Below are positions 8,650 to 17,819 of a DNA stretch of 64,000 nt, one piece after another. A program made the position numbers and the translations under genes. Source of the stretch: Methylobacterium terrae (GTDB lineage: Bacteria > Pseudomonadota > Alphaproteobacteria > Rhizobiales > Beijerinckiaceae); the NCBI RefSeq assembly GCF_003173755.1, contig NZ_CP029553.1, positions 5,088,001-5,152,000 of the forward strand, in the 5' to 3' direction. Under the pieces are notes generated by a model. The model was not told the origin of the DNA. It did no database searches and saw nothing but the letters and a program-made list of their open reading frames with translations. Position 1 is the first letter of the stretch. Every line of letters begins with the position of its first letter.

Positions 8650-9678
8650 ATGTTCCTGTTCACCAGCACGCCGACGCAGGGAACTGCCAGCACGGGGGCT
8701 TCGGGCGCCGGGCGCGCCGCCTCGGGCAACCCGGTCATCGACGCGATCCGCCAGGGCGCCGAGAAGACCGGCGCCGCCTTCGACTACCTGCTCTCCACCG
8801 CCCAGCGCGAATCGAGCCTGAACCCGGGCGCCAAGGCCGGCACCTCCTCGGCCACGGGCCTGTTCCAGTTCATCGAGCAGACGTGGCTCGGGGTGATGAA
8901 GCAGGACGGGCCGTCCCTCGGGCTCGGTTCCTACGCCGACGCCATCACGGCCCGCTCGTCCGGCGGCTACACGGTGAGCGACCCGGCGGCCCGGCAGGCG
9001 ATCCTCGACCTGCGCCGCGACCCCGAGGTCGCCTCGGCGATGGCCGGCGCGCTGACCCGGCGCAACGCCGACGCCCTCTCGGAGGCGCTCGGCCGCGAGC
9101 CGAACCGGGCCGACCTCTACGCCGCCCACCTCCTCGGCGTGCGCGGCGCGCTGACCCTGATCCGCGCCGCCGAGAGCGCCCCCGGACGCTCCGCCGCCGC
9201 CGACCTGCCGGAGGCGGCCTCCGGCAATCGCGGCCTGTTCTACGACCGCGGCGGCCGGGCCCGGAGCGCCTCCGAACTCTACGCCGTGCTCGGCACCAGC
9301 CCGGGCGTCCCCGCGGCGGCGGCCGCCCCCACGACCGCGCCGGCGACGGGGCCGATGGCCTACGCGCCGGAGGCCGGCAGCGGCCTGCGCACGCTGTTCC
9401 AGACCGACGCCCGAAGGGGCCCGGTCTCCGACAGCGTCGCCCGCCTCTGGGGCGGCCGCGGCGGCGGCGGCACCGCCCCGACCTACTTCCCGCGCTCGAA
9501 CGACGGCCCGGTGGTCGCCTCCGCGGCGGCCCCCGCCGTCCCCGTTCCCGCCGTCACCGTCCCGGCCGCGCGGCCGGACGCCTTCCCGGACGGGGCGCCC
9601 CTGCCGCCGCTGCGCCCGCGGGAATACGGCGGCGGGCGCAACCGCGCCGCCCTCGCATCGCCCTCGATCGAATCCTGA
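8650..9678 (+). CDS. SLT-domain lytic transglycosylase-like protein (342 aa)
   Basis: Residues about 28-175 form a lysozyme-like transglycosylase domain with AQRESSLNP (candidate catalytic Glu54), TGLFQFIEQTWL, and a helix ending in AAHLLGVRGAL. This would cleave the glycan strands of peptidoglycan. The C-terminal half is low-complexity, rich in Ala/Pro/Gly, and probably disordered. No typical signal peptide is seen; the N-terminus is hydrophilic after MFLF, so the export route is unclear. The gene lies 35 bases upstream of a DUF2336 gene. Confidence 0.75.
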   Translation: MFLFTSTPTQGTASTGASGAGRAASGNPVIDAIRQGAEKTGAAFDYLLSTAQRESSLNPGAKAGTSSATGLFQFIEQTWLGVMKQDGPSLGLGSYADAITARSSGGYTVSDPAARQAILDLRRDPEVASAMAGALTRRNADALSEALGREPNRADLYAAHLLGVRGALTLIRAAESAPGRSAAADLPEAASGNRGLFYDRGGRARSASELYAVLGTSPGVPAAAAAPTTAPATGPMAYAPEAGSGLRTLFQTDARRGPVSDSVARLWGGRGGGGTAPTYFPRSNDGPVVASAAAPAVPVPAVTVPAARPDAFPDGAPLPPLRPREYGGGRNRAALASPSIES

Positions 9679-9713
9679 AGCCCCCGCCCGAACCCCGTCA
9701 CGGAGCCGCGCCG

Positions 9714-10934
9714 ATGATCATCCGCCAGTTCCTGCTCTGGACGCAGCACGAATCCGCCGGGCGACGGGCGGAAGCCGCCTCGTCGCTCGCCCGGGCCTAC
9801 CTCTACGCCAACCTCGACCCGGCGGCGCGCTGGGAGGCGAAGACCGCGATCACGGCGCTCCTCGACGACCCGTCCCCGCTGGTCCGCCGGGCGCTCGCCG
9901 AGGCCTGCGCCAACGCCGCGGAGGCGCCCCGCACCCTGGTGGTGGCGCTGTCCCAGGACCAGCCGGAGATCGCCGGGCTGGTTCTGGCGCGCTCGCCCGT
10001 CCTGTCGGATGCCGACCTCGTCGATTGCGCCGCCGTCGGCGACGAGGCCGGCCGGATCGCCATCGCGGGACGGCCGCACCTCTCGGCGATGCTGTGCGGG
10101 GCGCTCGCAGAGATCGCCGGGCCCGCGGCCCTGCGGGCGCTCGCCGCCAATCCGGGCGCGCAGGTCACCCGCGGCAGCCTGATGCGGATCGTCGAGCGCC
10201 ACGGCGACGACGCGCGCCTGCGCGAGGCGCTGCTCGCCCGGCCCGACCTGCCGCTCGACGTGCGCCAGGCGGTGACCGCGCGCCTCGCCGGCGCGCTCGC
10301 GGCCTTCGTGAGCGGCTGCGGCTGGCTCTCGCGCGAGCGCAGCGAGCGGGTGACCCGGGAGGCGCGCGAGCGCACCACCCTGGGTCTCGCGGAAGGCTCG
10401 GACAAGGCCGACCTGCGCCGCCTCGTCGCCTACCTGCGCGAGGCCGGCCAGCTCACCCCGGGGCTGATCCTGCGGGCGATGCTGTCGGGCCGGATGGCCT
10501 TCACGGAGGCGGCGCTCGCCGACCTCTCCGGCCTGCCGCCCGCGCGGGTGGCGGGCTTGCTGCACGATCCGCGCGGCAGCGGCCTCGCGGCGCTCTACCG
10601 CCGGGCGGGCCTGCCGCCCGCCCTCGAGCCCGCCTTCGCGGCGGCGATGTCCGCCTGGCACGAGGAGGAGGCCGGTCTCGCCGAGAGCGGCAGCGGCGGC
10701 CTGTCGCGGCGGATGATCGAGCGGGCGGTGACCGCCTGCGAGCGCCTGCCCTTCGCGGATGCCCACGCCATCGTCGCCCTGCTCAACCGCTTCGATGCCG
10801 AGGCGGCCCGCGACGAGGCCCGGGTCCTCGCCCGCGCGCTCGCGAGCGAGGCCGCGGTGGAAGCGGTGCTGGACACGATCCCGGCCGCGCTGATGGAGAG
10901 CTACCGCCAGGACCGCCTGCGGCTCGCGGCCTGA
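9714..10934 (+). CDS. DUF2336 domain protein (406 aa)
   Basis: This all-alpha protein has HEAT-like repeats, including DPSPLVRRALAEACANAAEAP and SQDQPEIAGLVLARSPVLSDADLVD (fragments given for location only). The second phrase is the signature of the alphaproteobacterial DUF2336 family. No catalytic motif is seen and no function is established. It probably shares a transcript with the upstream lytic transglycosylase-like gene. Confidence 0.75.
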   Translation: MIIRQFLLWTQHESAGRRAEAASSLARAYLYANLDPAARWEAKTAITALLDDPSPLVRRALAEACANAAEAPRTLVVALSQDQPEIAGLVLARSPVLSDADLVDCAAVGDEAGRIAIAGRPHLSAMLCGALAEIAGPAALRALAANPGAQVTRGSLMRIVERHGDDARLREALLARPDLPLDVRQAVTARLAGALAAFVSGCGWLSRERSERVTREARERTTLGLAEGSDKADLRRLVAYLREAGQLTPGLILRAMLSGRMAFTEAALADLSGLPPARVAGLLHDPRGSGLAALYRRAGLPPALEPAFAAAMSAWHEEEAGLAESGSGGLSRRMIERAVTACERLPFADAHAIVALLNRFDAEAARDEARVLARALASEAAVEAVLDTIPAALMESYRQDRLRLAA

Positions 10935-10938
10935 CCCG

Positions 10939-11055
10939 CTAGCGCGGAGCCGCCCGACGGTCGGCGCACATCACCGCCGCGGCGAGATAGCCGGCCAGCG
11001 AGACGATGACGGCCTGGGGGTAGATCGGCGGGATGAAATGGGCGGTGACGCTCAT
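10939..11055 (-). CDS. Small single-span membrane protein (38 aa), hypothetical
   Basis: The peptide starts MSVTAHFIPPIYPQ, followed by one hydrophobic segment (AVIVSLAGYLAAAVMCA) and a basic tail. A good Shine-Dalgarno sequence, GGGAGG, sits about 7 bases before the ATG on the minus strand. This makes translation plausible despite the short length. No family is recognised. It ends four bases past the convergent DUF2336 gene. Confidence 0.5.
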   Translation of the reverse strand: MSVTAHFIPPIYPQAVIVSLAGYLAAAVMCADRRAAPR

Positions 11056-11399
11056 CAGGGCCTCCCGAATCGTTGAGGACCCAAGATTACGATGGCTCAC
11101 ATCCGGCCCGCAAGCCGGATGCGGCAAACATCGTCGCGCCGAAGACTGGATGATCCTGGCGCTCTCGGCCGTGCGGTGACGCCGGGACCTTGCGATCGGG
11201 CCCCGACCGGTGCTTCAGGCGGCAGCGAGGCCGACGCGGGGCGCGAGGGCGGCGAACGGGGCCGCGTCGTCGTCCGGCTCCGCGTTCGCCCCGGCGAGGA
11301 GGCACGGGATCGGCGCCTCCCGCCCGATCTGCGCCCGGATCCGGACGCCCATGGAGGGCGAACCGCCCGGCGCGACGATCGGGCAGGTCCGAAAAAGGC
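11056..11399. other. Intergenic stretch without a confident gene
   Basis: This 344-base stretch lies between the 38-residue ORF and the end of opgH. It contains a minus-strand ATG frame at 11215-11352 (45 codons) without a ribosome-binding site. It probably holds the opgH 3' region and the promoter of the 38-residue protein. No clear terminator hairpin or repeat was seen. Confidence 0.4.
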
Positions 11400-13586
11400 C
11401 TACCCCCCGAGCCGCACCAGCCGATCGAGCAATGCCCGGTCGTGCAGCAGCACCATCTTCTCCTTCGGGTTCAGCCAGGCCGCCGCCTCGTCGATGGTCT
11501 CCGCCTCGACCACCTTGGCCTGGGCCATGACGTGGTCGGGCTGGGGCGCGCCGCGGGGCCGGCGCTCGGCCGGGGGCAGGAAGGCGAGGTGGCCGGCCTG
11601 GAGGCCGGGATCGGCGTGCAGCGCCCGCAGGCCGTCGGCGTCGTCGTAGGCAAGCGCCGCGTTGCGGGCCTCGATCGCCCTCGCGGCGGTCGCGATCGCC
11701 GGGGGCTCGCGCTCCTCGGGCGTCATCAGCAGGCCGGCGCGCTTGAGGGCGAGGCCGAGGAAGAGCTGCCCGCTCGCCCACGAGATCGGGATCGCCAGGA
11801 CGAGGCCGAGGATCGTCGGCGACATCCACAGGAACAGCGAGGTCGCGATGGCGAAGGCCGACACGCCGGCCACCACCCCCAGGATGGTGTGCCAGCGGTG
11901 GCGCCGCACGATGTCCGAGAACGGGATCGAGCCGTCGTCGCGCCGCTGCGGGTTCCAGCCGGCGTCGCGCCGGAGCAGGATCTGGATCACCGAGCCGGAC
12001 TGGACCAGCATCGCGATCGGGGCGATCAGCGCCGAGAGCAGCGTCTCGATCAGGGCCGAGAGCACGAGGCGGACGCCGCCGCCGCTCGCCCGGCGCACCC
12101 GGCCGTCGAGGAGGCCGAGGATCAGGCCGAACAGCTTCGGGGCGAGCAGGATCGCCATGGTGATCCCGAAGAGCTGGAGCGCGCGGACGGGGTCGAAGCG
12201 CGGCCAGACCGGGTAGAGGCGAAACTCCGTCGAGAAGTATTCCGGCCGGATGTAGGCGGTCTGGAGGGCGAGCGCGATGCCGACCACGAGCTGCGCCGCC
12301 CAGAGCGGCGAGGCGAGGTAGCCGGCGATGCCGGTGGCGAAGTGCTGGCGCGAGGCGAGCTTGAGGCCCGCCGTGCCTATGATGCGGCTGTGCTGCAGGT
12401 TTCCTTGCGCCCAGCGCCGGTCGCGGATCGCGACGTCGATGAGCGAGGGCGGGCTCTCCTCGTAGGAGCCCTGGAGCTCGGGGAGCATGGTGACGCTCCA
12501 GCCGGCACGCCGGATCAGCGCCGCCTCGACGAAGTCGTGGCTGAGCACGTGGCCGCCGAAGGGCGGCTTGCCGGAGAGGTCGGGCAGGCCGCAATGGTCG
12601 GCGAAGGCCCGCGTGCGGATGATCGCGTTGTGGCCCCAGTAATTGCCGTCGCGGCCCGACCACAGGGCGAGGCCGGTGGCGATGACGGGGCCGTAGATCC
12701 GCGCCGCGAATTGCTGCACCCGGGCGAACAGGGTGTTGCGGTTGATGATCAGCGGCAGCGACTGGATGATGCCGGAATCCGGGTCCGCCTCCATCGCGCG
12801 GGCGAGCGTGACCACGCAATCGCCGCTCATCAGGCTGTCGGCGTCGAGGACCAGCATGTGGTCGTAGTGGCCGCCCCAGCGGGTGACGAAATCGGCGATG
12901 TTGCCGGCCTTGCGGTGGTGGTTCTTCTGCCGGTGGCGGTAATACAGGCGCGCCTCCTCGCCGAGGCGCGCGCGCAGGGCGAGGTAGGCCCGCTCCTCGG
13001 CGATCCAGGCATCGGCCTGGGTCGAATCCGACAGGATCCAGTAGTCGAAGGCGGTGCCCTCGCCCGTGGCCTCGATCGAGTCGCGGATCGCCTCGACCGC
13101 CGCGAAGGTGCGGGCGGTCGCCTCGTTGTAGACCGGCATCACCACGGCGGTGCGGGTGGTGAGGGGACCCTGAAACGCGTCAGGCCGGCGCCGGCGCATG
13201 AGCGCCAGGAAGCCGAGCAGCCCCGAGGTGAAGGCGAGCGCGATCCACGAGAAGTTGAGGGTGAACAGCGCCAGCAGGAGCCACTGCAGCCAGGTGGTCG
13301 AGCCGGCGACCGACACGACCTCGTACATCTGCACCGCCCCGTAGGCGGTGAGCAGCGCAGCCCCGCCGAACACGAAGGCGCGGGCGCCCCAGGGTGCCCG
13401 GCGGTCCGGCACCTCGTGCGCGTCGTCCTCCGACCATTGCCGCAGGTCCTGCACCGGCATGGCGAGGGGCGATTCCGGCGGCACCGCCGGCGCGACCGCG
13501 AGGGTGGGGGCTTCGCGGCGCAGGGGGTCGAGACGGTGCGTGTCGGGGTGTGGGGCGAAGGTCACGGGGTCCACCGGTACAGCCAT
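11400..13586 (-). CDS. opgH: Glucans biosynthesis glucosyltransferase OpgH/MdoH (728 aa)
   Basis: This inner-membrane family 2 glycosyltransferase polymerises glucose from UDP-glucose into the backbone of osmoregulated periplasmic glucans and passes it across the membrane. Two transmembrane segments at about 70-130 precede the catalytic domain. That domain carries TAVVMPVYNE, VLDADSLMSG (D-x-D) and RDRRWAQGNLQH (the Q/R-x-x-R-W-type motif). A further cluster of membrane spans lies at about 400-620. The start overlaps the end of opgG by 25 bases, so translation is likely coupled. The length is shorter than the 847-residue E. coli protein, mainly in the N-terminal tail. Confidence 0.92.
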   Translation of the reverse strand: MAVPVDPVTFAPHPDTHRLDPLRREAPTLAVAPAVPPESPLAMPVQDLRQWSEDDAHEVPDRRAPWGARAFVFGGAALLTAYGAVQMYEVVSVAGSTTWLQWLLLALFTLNFSWIALAFTSGLLGFLALMRRRRPDAFQGPLTTRTAVVMPVYNEATARTFAAVEAIRDSIEATGEGTAFDYWILSDSTQADAWIAEERAYLALRARLGEEARLYYRHRQKNHHRKAGNIADFVTRWGGHYDHMLVLDADSLMSGDCVVTLARAMEADPDSGIIQSLPLIINRNTLFARVQQFAARIYGPVIATGLALWSGRDGNYWGHNAIIRTRAFADHCGLPDLSGKPPFGGHVLSHDFVEAALIRRAGWSVTMLPELQGSYEESPPSLIDVAIRDRRWAQGNLQHSRIIGTAGLKLASRQHFATGIAGYLASPLWAAQLVVGIALALQTAYIRPEYFSTEFRLYPVWPRFDPVRALQLFGITMAILLAPKLFGLILGLLDGRVRRASGGGVRLVLSALIETLLSALIAPIAMLVQSGSVIQILLRRDAGWNPQRRDDGSIPFSDIVRRHRWHTILGVVAGVSAFAIATSLFLWMSPTILGLVLAIPISWASGQLFLGLALKRAGLLMTPEEREPPAIATAARAIEARNAALAYDDADGLRALHADPGLQAGHLAFLPPAERRPRGAPQPDHVMAQAKVVEAETIDEAAAWLNPKEKMVLLHDRALLDRLVRLGG

Positions 13587-15145
13587 GTCTCACTGACGGG
13601 TTTGTCGCCGGCCTTGACGACCAGGCGCAGCTCGCAGGCGGTGTCGTTGCCGGGATCGAGCTCGAACACCGCCCGCACGGTCTTGCGCTCCGGGTACGGG
13701 TAGACGCGCTGGCGGGTAATGCTGCCGGGGGCGGTGTGGAGCGCGATCTGGAGCGTGTTGGGGTCGATCCCCTCGGCGAAGGGCGCCTCGCCGGTGAAGT
13801 CGACGAGGAACAGCCGGCGTTTGCCGTTGGTGCCCTTGCCGATCCGGGTGCCGGAGCAGACGGCGAGCGGCGGCGCGCCAGGCACCGCCCAGCACCAGAA
13901 CTGGCGGTAGCTGAAGGCGGTCTCCTTGGCGAGCGGCTCCTTCGGGCGCCAGTAGGCCAGGACGTTCTCGTTGACCTCGGACTCGCTCGGGATCTCGATC
14001 AGCTGCACCGCGCCGGCGCCCCAGCCGTGCTGCGGCACGCCCGGGCCCCAGCTGCCCAGCGGCTCGATCCACAGGCTCGGGCGCTTCTCCCAGCGCTGCA
14101 CGTCGTCCTGGTAGTCGCCGTAGGCACGGGCGCGCTGGACCAGCCCGAAGCCCTTCGGGTTCTCGTCCATGAAGGCGGAGATCTGCAGCGTCTCGGGGTT
14201 CTGCACCGGGCGCCAGATCGCCTCGCCCCAGCCGTTGCGGATCTGCAGGCCGTCGACCTCGTGGGCGGCGGGCCGGGCGTCGTCGACGCCGCGGCGGTCG
14301 GTCGGGCCGAACAGGTAGGCGCCGGTCATGCCGGCGATGCCGACATGCTCCAGATTGGTGCGCGGGCAGAGCGTCGCCTCGACGTCGACGATGGTCGCCT
14401 CGCCCGGGCGCAGGGTCATGCGGAGCGCCGCGGTGGCGGATTCGGAATCGACCAGCGCGTGGATCACGATCTGCCCGGTGCCGGCCCCCGGCCGCTCGAG
14501 CCAGAAGGCGCGAAACAGCGGGAACTCCTCGCCCCTGGCCTCGGCCGGCTTGAGCGTCAGCGCGCGGGCGGTGACGCCGTAGCTCTGGCCCGCGGCGAGC
14601 GCGCGGAAGAACGAGGCGCCCTGGAAGATCGCGCAATCGGAGGGCTGCGCGCCGTTGAAGCTCGCGTAGAGCCGGAAGCCCGAGAAGCCGAGGTCGCGGC
14701 CCTCGTCCGGGGCCTTCAGCTTGCCGAAGGTGAAGCGGTTGCGGTCGTAGGCGATGCGGCGCACCACCCCGTCCTCGACGGCGTGCAGCGCCACCGGCGT
14801 GGTGAAGACGAAGCCGCGGTGCAGCGGCTCGACCACGAAGCCGCGGCCCTCGCCGGCCCAGAGCAGCGCCTGGGCTTGCGCCCGCACGCCGATATACTGC
14901 TCGTAGGTGATGTTGTTGAACGGCTCGGGCAGGTCGGCCGCCGGCGCGGCGTAGGGCTTCTTCGCGAGCGCGCGGGCGAGCTCGACCACCTGGCCGGGAT
15001 CGAAGCGCTGGCCGTCCGACAGCGGCGCCGGCTCCGTCGGCTGCGCACCCGCCGCGGAGGTCACGGCCAGACCGCCGGCGAGCGCCAGCACCGCGCGTCG
15101 GTCGAGGGCTGTGCGGGAGGGCGGGGCAGTCGGGCTTTGGGTCAT
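13562..15145 (-). CDS. opgG: Periplasmic glucans biosynthesis protein OpgG/MdoG (527 aa)
   Basis: This is the periplasmic partner of OpgH, needed for branching or release of glucans. The N-terminus has a twin-arginine-like signal (D15-R16-R17-A-V-L-A-L followed by a hydrophobic stretch to about residue 38), suggesting Tat export. The mature part has family phrases such as FNNITYEQYIGVR and ENPKGFGLVQRAR. The ATG at 15143-15145 was chosen because it places the signal peptide at the N-terminus; an upstream in-frame extension is poorly supported. Divergent to glmU. Confidence 0.9.
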   Translation of the reverse strand: MTQSPTAPPSRTALDRRAVLALAGGLAVTSAAGAQPTEPAPLSDGQRFDPGQVVELARALAKKPYAAPAADLPEPFNNITYEQYIGVRAQAQALLWAGEGRGFVVEPLHRGFVFTTPVALHAVEDGVVRRIAYDRNRFTFGKLKAPDEGRDLGFSGFRLYASFNGAQPSDCAIFQGASFFRALAAGQSYGVTARALTLKPAEARGEEFPLFRAFWLERPGAGTGQIVIHALVDSESATAALRMTLRPGEATIVDVEATLCPRTNLEHVGIAGMTGAYLFGPTDRRGVDDARPAAHEVDGLQIRNGWGEAIWRPVQNPETLQISAFMDENPKGFGLVQRARAYGDYQDDVQRWEKRPSLWIEPLGSWGPGVPQHGWGAGAVQLIEIPSESEVNENVLAYWRPKEPLAKETAFSYRQFWCWAVPGAPPLAVCSGTRIGKGTNGKRRLFLVDFTGEAPFAEGIDPNTLQIALHTAPGSITRQRVYPYPERKTVRAVFELDPGNDTACELRLVVKAGDKPVSETWLYRWTP

Positions 15146-15280
15146 CAGGGGAAGTCGTACCGGTCCGGATTCGAGGGAGCGCCGGCCGTTTACCACGATC
15201 CGGGCTGAACCGGGGGTTAAGAATCGCGAAGCTTGCCCCGCAGGGGAAGCGCGCCCCGACAGGGGTGGCACGCTCCGGCG

Positions 15281-15333
15281 CCTGTTCCGCGGGCGCCTGT
15301 TCCGCGGGCGCTTGTTCTGCGGGCGCTTGTTCT
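15281..15333. repeat. 3.5 copies of a 15-bp tandem repeat
   Basis: The unit CCTGTTCCGCGGGCG occurs exactly twice (15281-15310). One variant copy follows with C-to-T changes (15311-15325), then the first 8 bases of a fourth (15326-15333). The array sits between the divergent opgG and glmU genes, so it lies in or next to both promoter regions. Confidence 0.85.
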
Positions 15334-15414
15334 GACGGAGCGATCGGCTAGACGGTCGGGACGCCGACGGACAATCCCGCCAACGCCCAGCCCCGCCAGA
15401 ACCAAAGGCCGCCG

Positions 15415-16758
15415 ATGACCTCGATACCGAAGCCCGCCGGGGCCCGCTCCCTCCTCGCCGTCGTGCTCGCCGCCGGCAAGGGCACGCGGATGCGCTCCGA
15501 CCTGCCGAAGGTGCTCCACCCGATCGCCGGCCGGCCGATGCTCGCCCACGTGCTCGCCGCCGTGGCGGAGGCAGGCGCCGGGCGCCTCGCCGTGGTGGTC
15601 GAGCCCGGCCGCGACGACGTCGCCCGGGTGGTGGCGGATGTCCCGGGCGCCGAGACCTACCCCCAGGAGGAGCGCCTCGGCACCGCCCACGCGGTGCTGG
15701 CGGCCCGCCGGGCGCTGGCGCAGGGCGCCGACGACGTCGTGGTGGCCTTCGGCGATACGCCGCTGATCAGCCCTGAGACCTATGCCCGCCTGCGCGCGCC
15801 GCTGGCCGAGGGCGCGGCCGTGGCGGTGCTGGCCTTCGAGGCGGAGAACCCCGCCGGCTACGGCCGCGTGCTGGTCGAGGACGGCCGGGTCACGGCGATC
15901 CGCGAGGAGAAGGACGCCAGCGAGGCCGAGCGCCGCGTCACCCTGTGCAATGCCGGCCTGATGGCCCTGTCGGGGCCCCTCGCCCTCGGCCTGCTGGAGC
16001 GGATCGGCAACGCCAACGCGGCCGGCGAGTACTACCTGCCCGACGCGGTGGCGCTCGCGGTCGCCGATGGGCACCGGGTCGCGGTGGTGCCGGTGGCCGA
16101 GGCCGAGGCGCAGGGCGTCAACGACCGGGTGCAGCTCAGCACCGCCGAGGCCTCGGTGCAGGCCGCGCTTCGCCGGCGCGCGATGCTCGCCGGCGCGACC
16201 CTGATCGCCCCCGAAACGGTGTTCCTCAGCCACGACACCGCGCTCGGCCGCGACGTGGTGGTCGAGCCCCACGTGGTGTTCGGCCCCGGCGTCGTCGTCG
16301 GCGACGGCTGCACGGTCCACGCCTTCTCGCACCTGGAGCAGGCGCGCCTCGCAGCCGGCGCCCAGATCGGGCCCTATGCCCGCCTGCGGCCCGGCGCGGT
16401 ACTGGAGCCGGGCGCGCGCATCGGCAACTTCGTCGAGGTGAAGAACGCCGCGATCCGGGCCGGCGCCAAGGTCAACCACCTGTCCTACGTCGGCGATGCC
16501 GAGGTCGGGGCGGGGGCCAATCTCGGTGCGGGCACCATCACCTGCAATTACGACGGCGTGAACAAGCACCGCACGGTGATCGGCGCCGGGGCCTTCGTCG
16601 GCTCGAACTCGGCGCTCGTCGCGCCGGTGACGGTCGGGGAGGGCGCCTTCGTGGGCTCCGGCTCGGTCATCACCGACGACGTGCCGCCCGGCTCGCTGGC
16701 GATCGGCCGCGGCCGGCAGGTGGTGAAGACCGCGTGGGCGAAGCCGACGAAGAGGTAG
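15415..16758 (+). CDS. glmU: Bifunctional UDP-GlcNAc pyrophosphorylase / GlcN-1-P acetyltransferase GlmU (447 aa)
   Basis: GlmU catalyses the last two cytosolic steps to UDP-N-acetylglucosamine, the precursor of peptidoglycan and lipopolysaccharide. The N-terminal uridyltransferase domain has the [19 protein letters not shown] signature, and the GEYYLPD motif is near its end. The C-terminal acetyltransferase is a left-handed beta-helix of hexapeptide repeats (about 245-430) with the conserved [18 protein letters not shown] and [11 protein letters not shown] segments. The length is close to the usual 450-460. glmS lies 3.3 kb downstream with an unrelated regulatory module between them. Confidence 0.95.
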   Translation: MTSIPKPAGARSLLAVVLAAGKGTRMRSDLPKVLHPIAGRPMLAHVLAAVAEAGAGRLAVVVEPGRDDVARVVADVPGAETYPQEERLGTAHAVLAARRALAQGADDVVVAFGDTPLISPETYARLRAPLAEGAAVAVLAFEAENPAGYGRVLVEDGRVTAIREEKDASEAERRVTLCNAGLMALSGPLALGLLERIGNANAAGEYYLPDAVALAVADGHRVAVVPVAEAEAQGVNDRVQLSTAEASVQAALRRRAMLAGATLIAPETVFLSHDTALGRDVVVEPHVVFGPGVVVGDGCTVHAFSHLEQARLAAGAQIGPYARLRPGAVLEPGARIGNFVEVKNAAIRAGAKVNHLSYVGDAEVGAGANLGAGTITCNYDGVNKHRTVIGAGAFVGSNSALVAPVTVGEGAFVGSGSVITDDVPPGSLAIGRGRQVVKTAWAKPTKR

Positions 16759-16762
16759 CGCC

Positions 16763-16882
16763 TCATACCCTCGCGCCTTGGCATCGACACGTCGGTGCCA
16801 AGGCGTCCGGCGCATGGGCGCCGACGCCCATTCGGGCTTAGCCAGCGCCTTGGAACGGGTCCGTTCGAAGGCGCGGCGGTAT
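16763..16882. repeat. 120-bp palindromic element, copy A
   Basis: By eye the stretch is about 95% identical (6 differences) to 23492-23611. It begins 4 bases after the glmU stop and ends on the last base of the stop codon of the convergent DUF2270 gene. It contains three hairpins: a CCTTGGCATCGACA-type stem, a central GCGCATGGGCGC-type stem and a GCCTTCGAACG-type stem. The two ends form imperfect inverted repeats beginning ATACC (13 of 15 bases). It could act as a bidirectional terminator or be a MITE/REP-like element. Confidence 0.85.
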
Positions 16883-17598
16883 CACACGTGCACCGCGCCG
16901 TCGCCCTCGTCGCGGCGGCGCGCGCGCAGGGCGGCCGCCAGGAGCCAGACGTAGAACGAGGCCACGGCCGCGAGCACGAGCCAGCCCGGCAGCGGCCCGA
17001 GGCCGGCCCCGGCCAGGATCTCGGGGATGCCGTGCACCGTCTCCCCGGCGCCCGGCGCGCCCGCGTCCTGGAGGCGGGCGGAGGTGATCTTCAGCACCCA
17101 GGCGAGCAGCAGGATCGCGAACATCCAGCCGTAATTGCGCCGCAGCCGCCGGCCGAACGCCTCACGCAGGCTGATGTGGAAGGTCGGGCGGCGAAGATCC
17201 TCGGCGAGCAGCCGCGTCCAGGCCGGATCTCCGGCGCTGCCCGAGGCGGACCCTCCCGCGTGGAACACCTCCGCGTAGTAGTGCCGCTCGAGCTGGCGCA
17301 CCCGGGTGCGGTAGACGTCGAAGAAGCGGTAGCGCCTGGCCTCGATGCCGAGGAGCAGCAGCACCAGCAGCATGCAGAACAGGAGCACGCCGTGATGCGC
17401 GGTCGGGGTCGAGAGCGAGACCGACAGCATCGCGGCGATCACGGTGATCGCCCAGTTGGTGGTGCGGTCGATCCGGTCGCGCCAGCCGGCCATGCGGGCG
17501 ATCTCGGCCCGGTGGTAATGGGCCAGCACCGTGATCGTCTCGGCGGGTGTCCTCGGCATCGGCAGCGGCGCGGTGGCCTCCGTCGGCGCGGCGATCAT
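16882..17598 (-). CDS. DUF2270 integral membrane protein (238 aa)
   Basis: The protein has about four transmembrane helices: two around residues 48-88, one near 155-172 and one near 205-226. Between them, the phrases HYHRAEIARMAGWRDRIDRT and RRYRFFDVYRTRVRQLE are typical of the DUF2270 family. No function is established. The gene converges with glmU, and the two stops are separated only by the 120-bp repeat element. Confidence 0.8.
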   Translation of the reverse strand: MIAAPTEATAPLPMPRTPAETITVLAHYHRAEIARMAGWRDRIDRTTNWAITVIAAMLSVSLSTPTAHHGVLLFCMLLVLLLLGIEARRYRFFDVYRTRVRQLERHYYAEVFHAGGSASGSAGDPAWTRLLAEDLRRPTFHISLREAFGRRLRRNYGWMFAILLLAWVLKITSARLQDAGAPGAGETVHGIPEILAGAGLGPLPGWLVLAAVASFYVWLLAAALRARRRDEGDGAVHV

Positions 17599-17733
17599 GG
17601 CGGGCCTCCCTCCGGCCGCGCCTCTTCGTCACCCGGGCGCGGCCGCCGGCATCATGGCGCAGAATCCGGCCGGACCGAAGGATCGCGTTGCCGCCGGGCC
17701 GAGATGGCCGGGCTGGACAACCGAGCTGAAGAC

Positions 17734-17762
17734 CCTTCGCGCGCGGTGGTCCTTCGCGCGCG
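17734..17762. repeat. 12-bp direct repeat upstream of the ECF sigma gene
   Basis: CCTTCGCGCGCG occurs at 17734-17745 and again at 17751-17762, separated by GTGGT (17-base period). It lies 58-86 bases before the likely sigma-factor start, where a promoter or operator would be expected. No named binding motif was recognised. Confidence 0.5.
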
Positions 17763-17819
17763 ATTGATCTATGGCGGGAAGCGAGGGGCGTGCCCGCGCG
17801 CCGCCCAGGAATGCGAGCC

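Noticed and set aside
11215..11352. Minus-strand 45-codon ORF (MGVRIRAQIGREAP...)
   Set aside because: No ribosome-binding site and no recognised family; possible but unsupported.
15281..15333. CRISPR array
   Set aside because: The repeats are 15 bases, directly adjacent and without spacers, so it is a simple tandem repeat.
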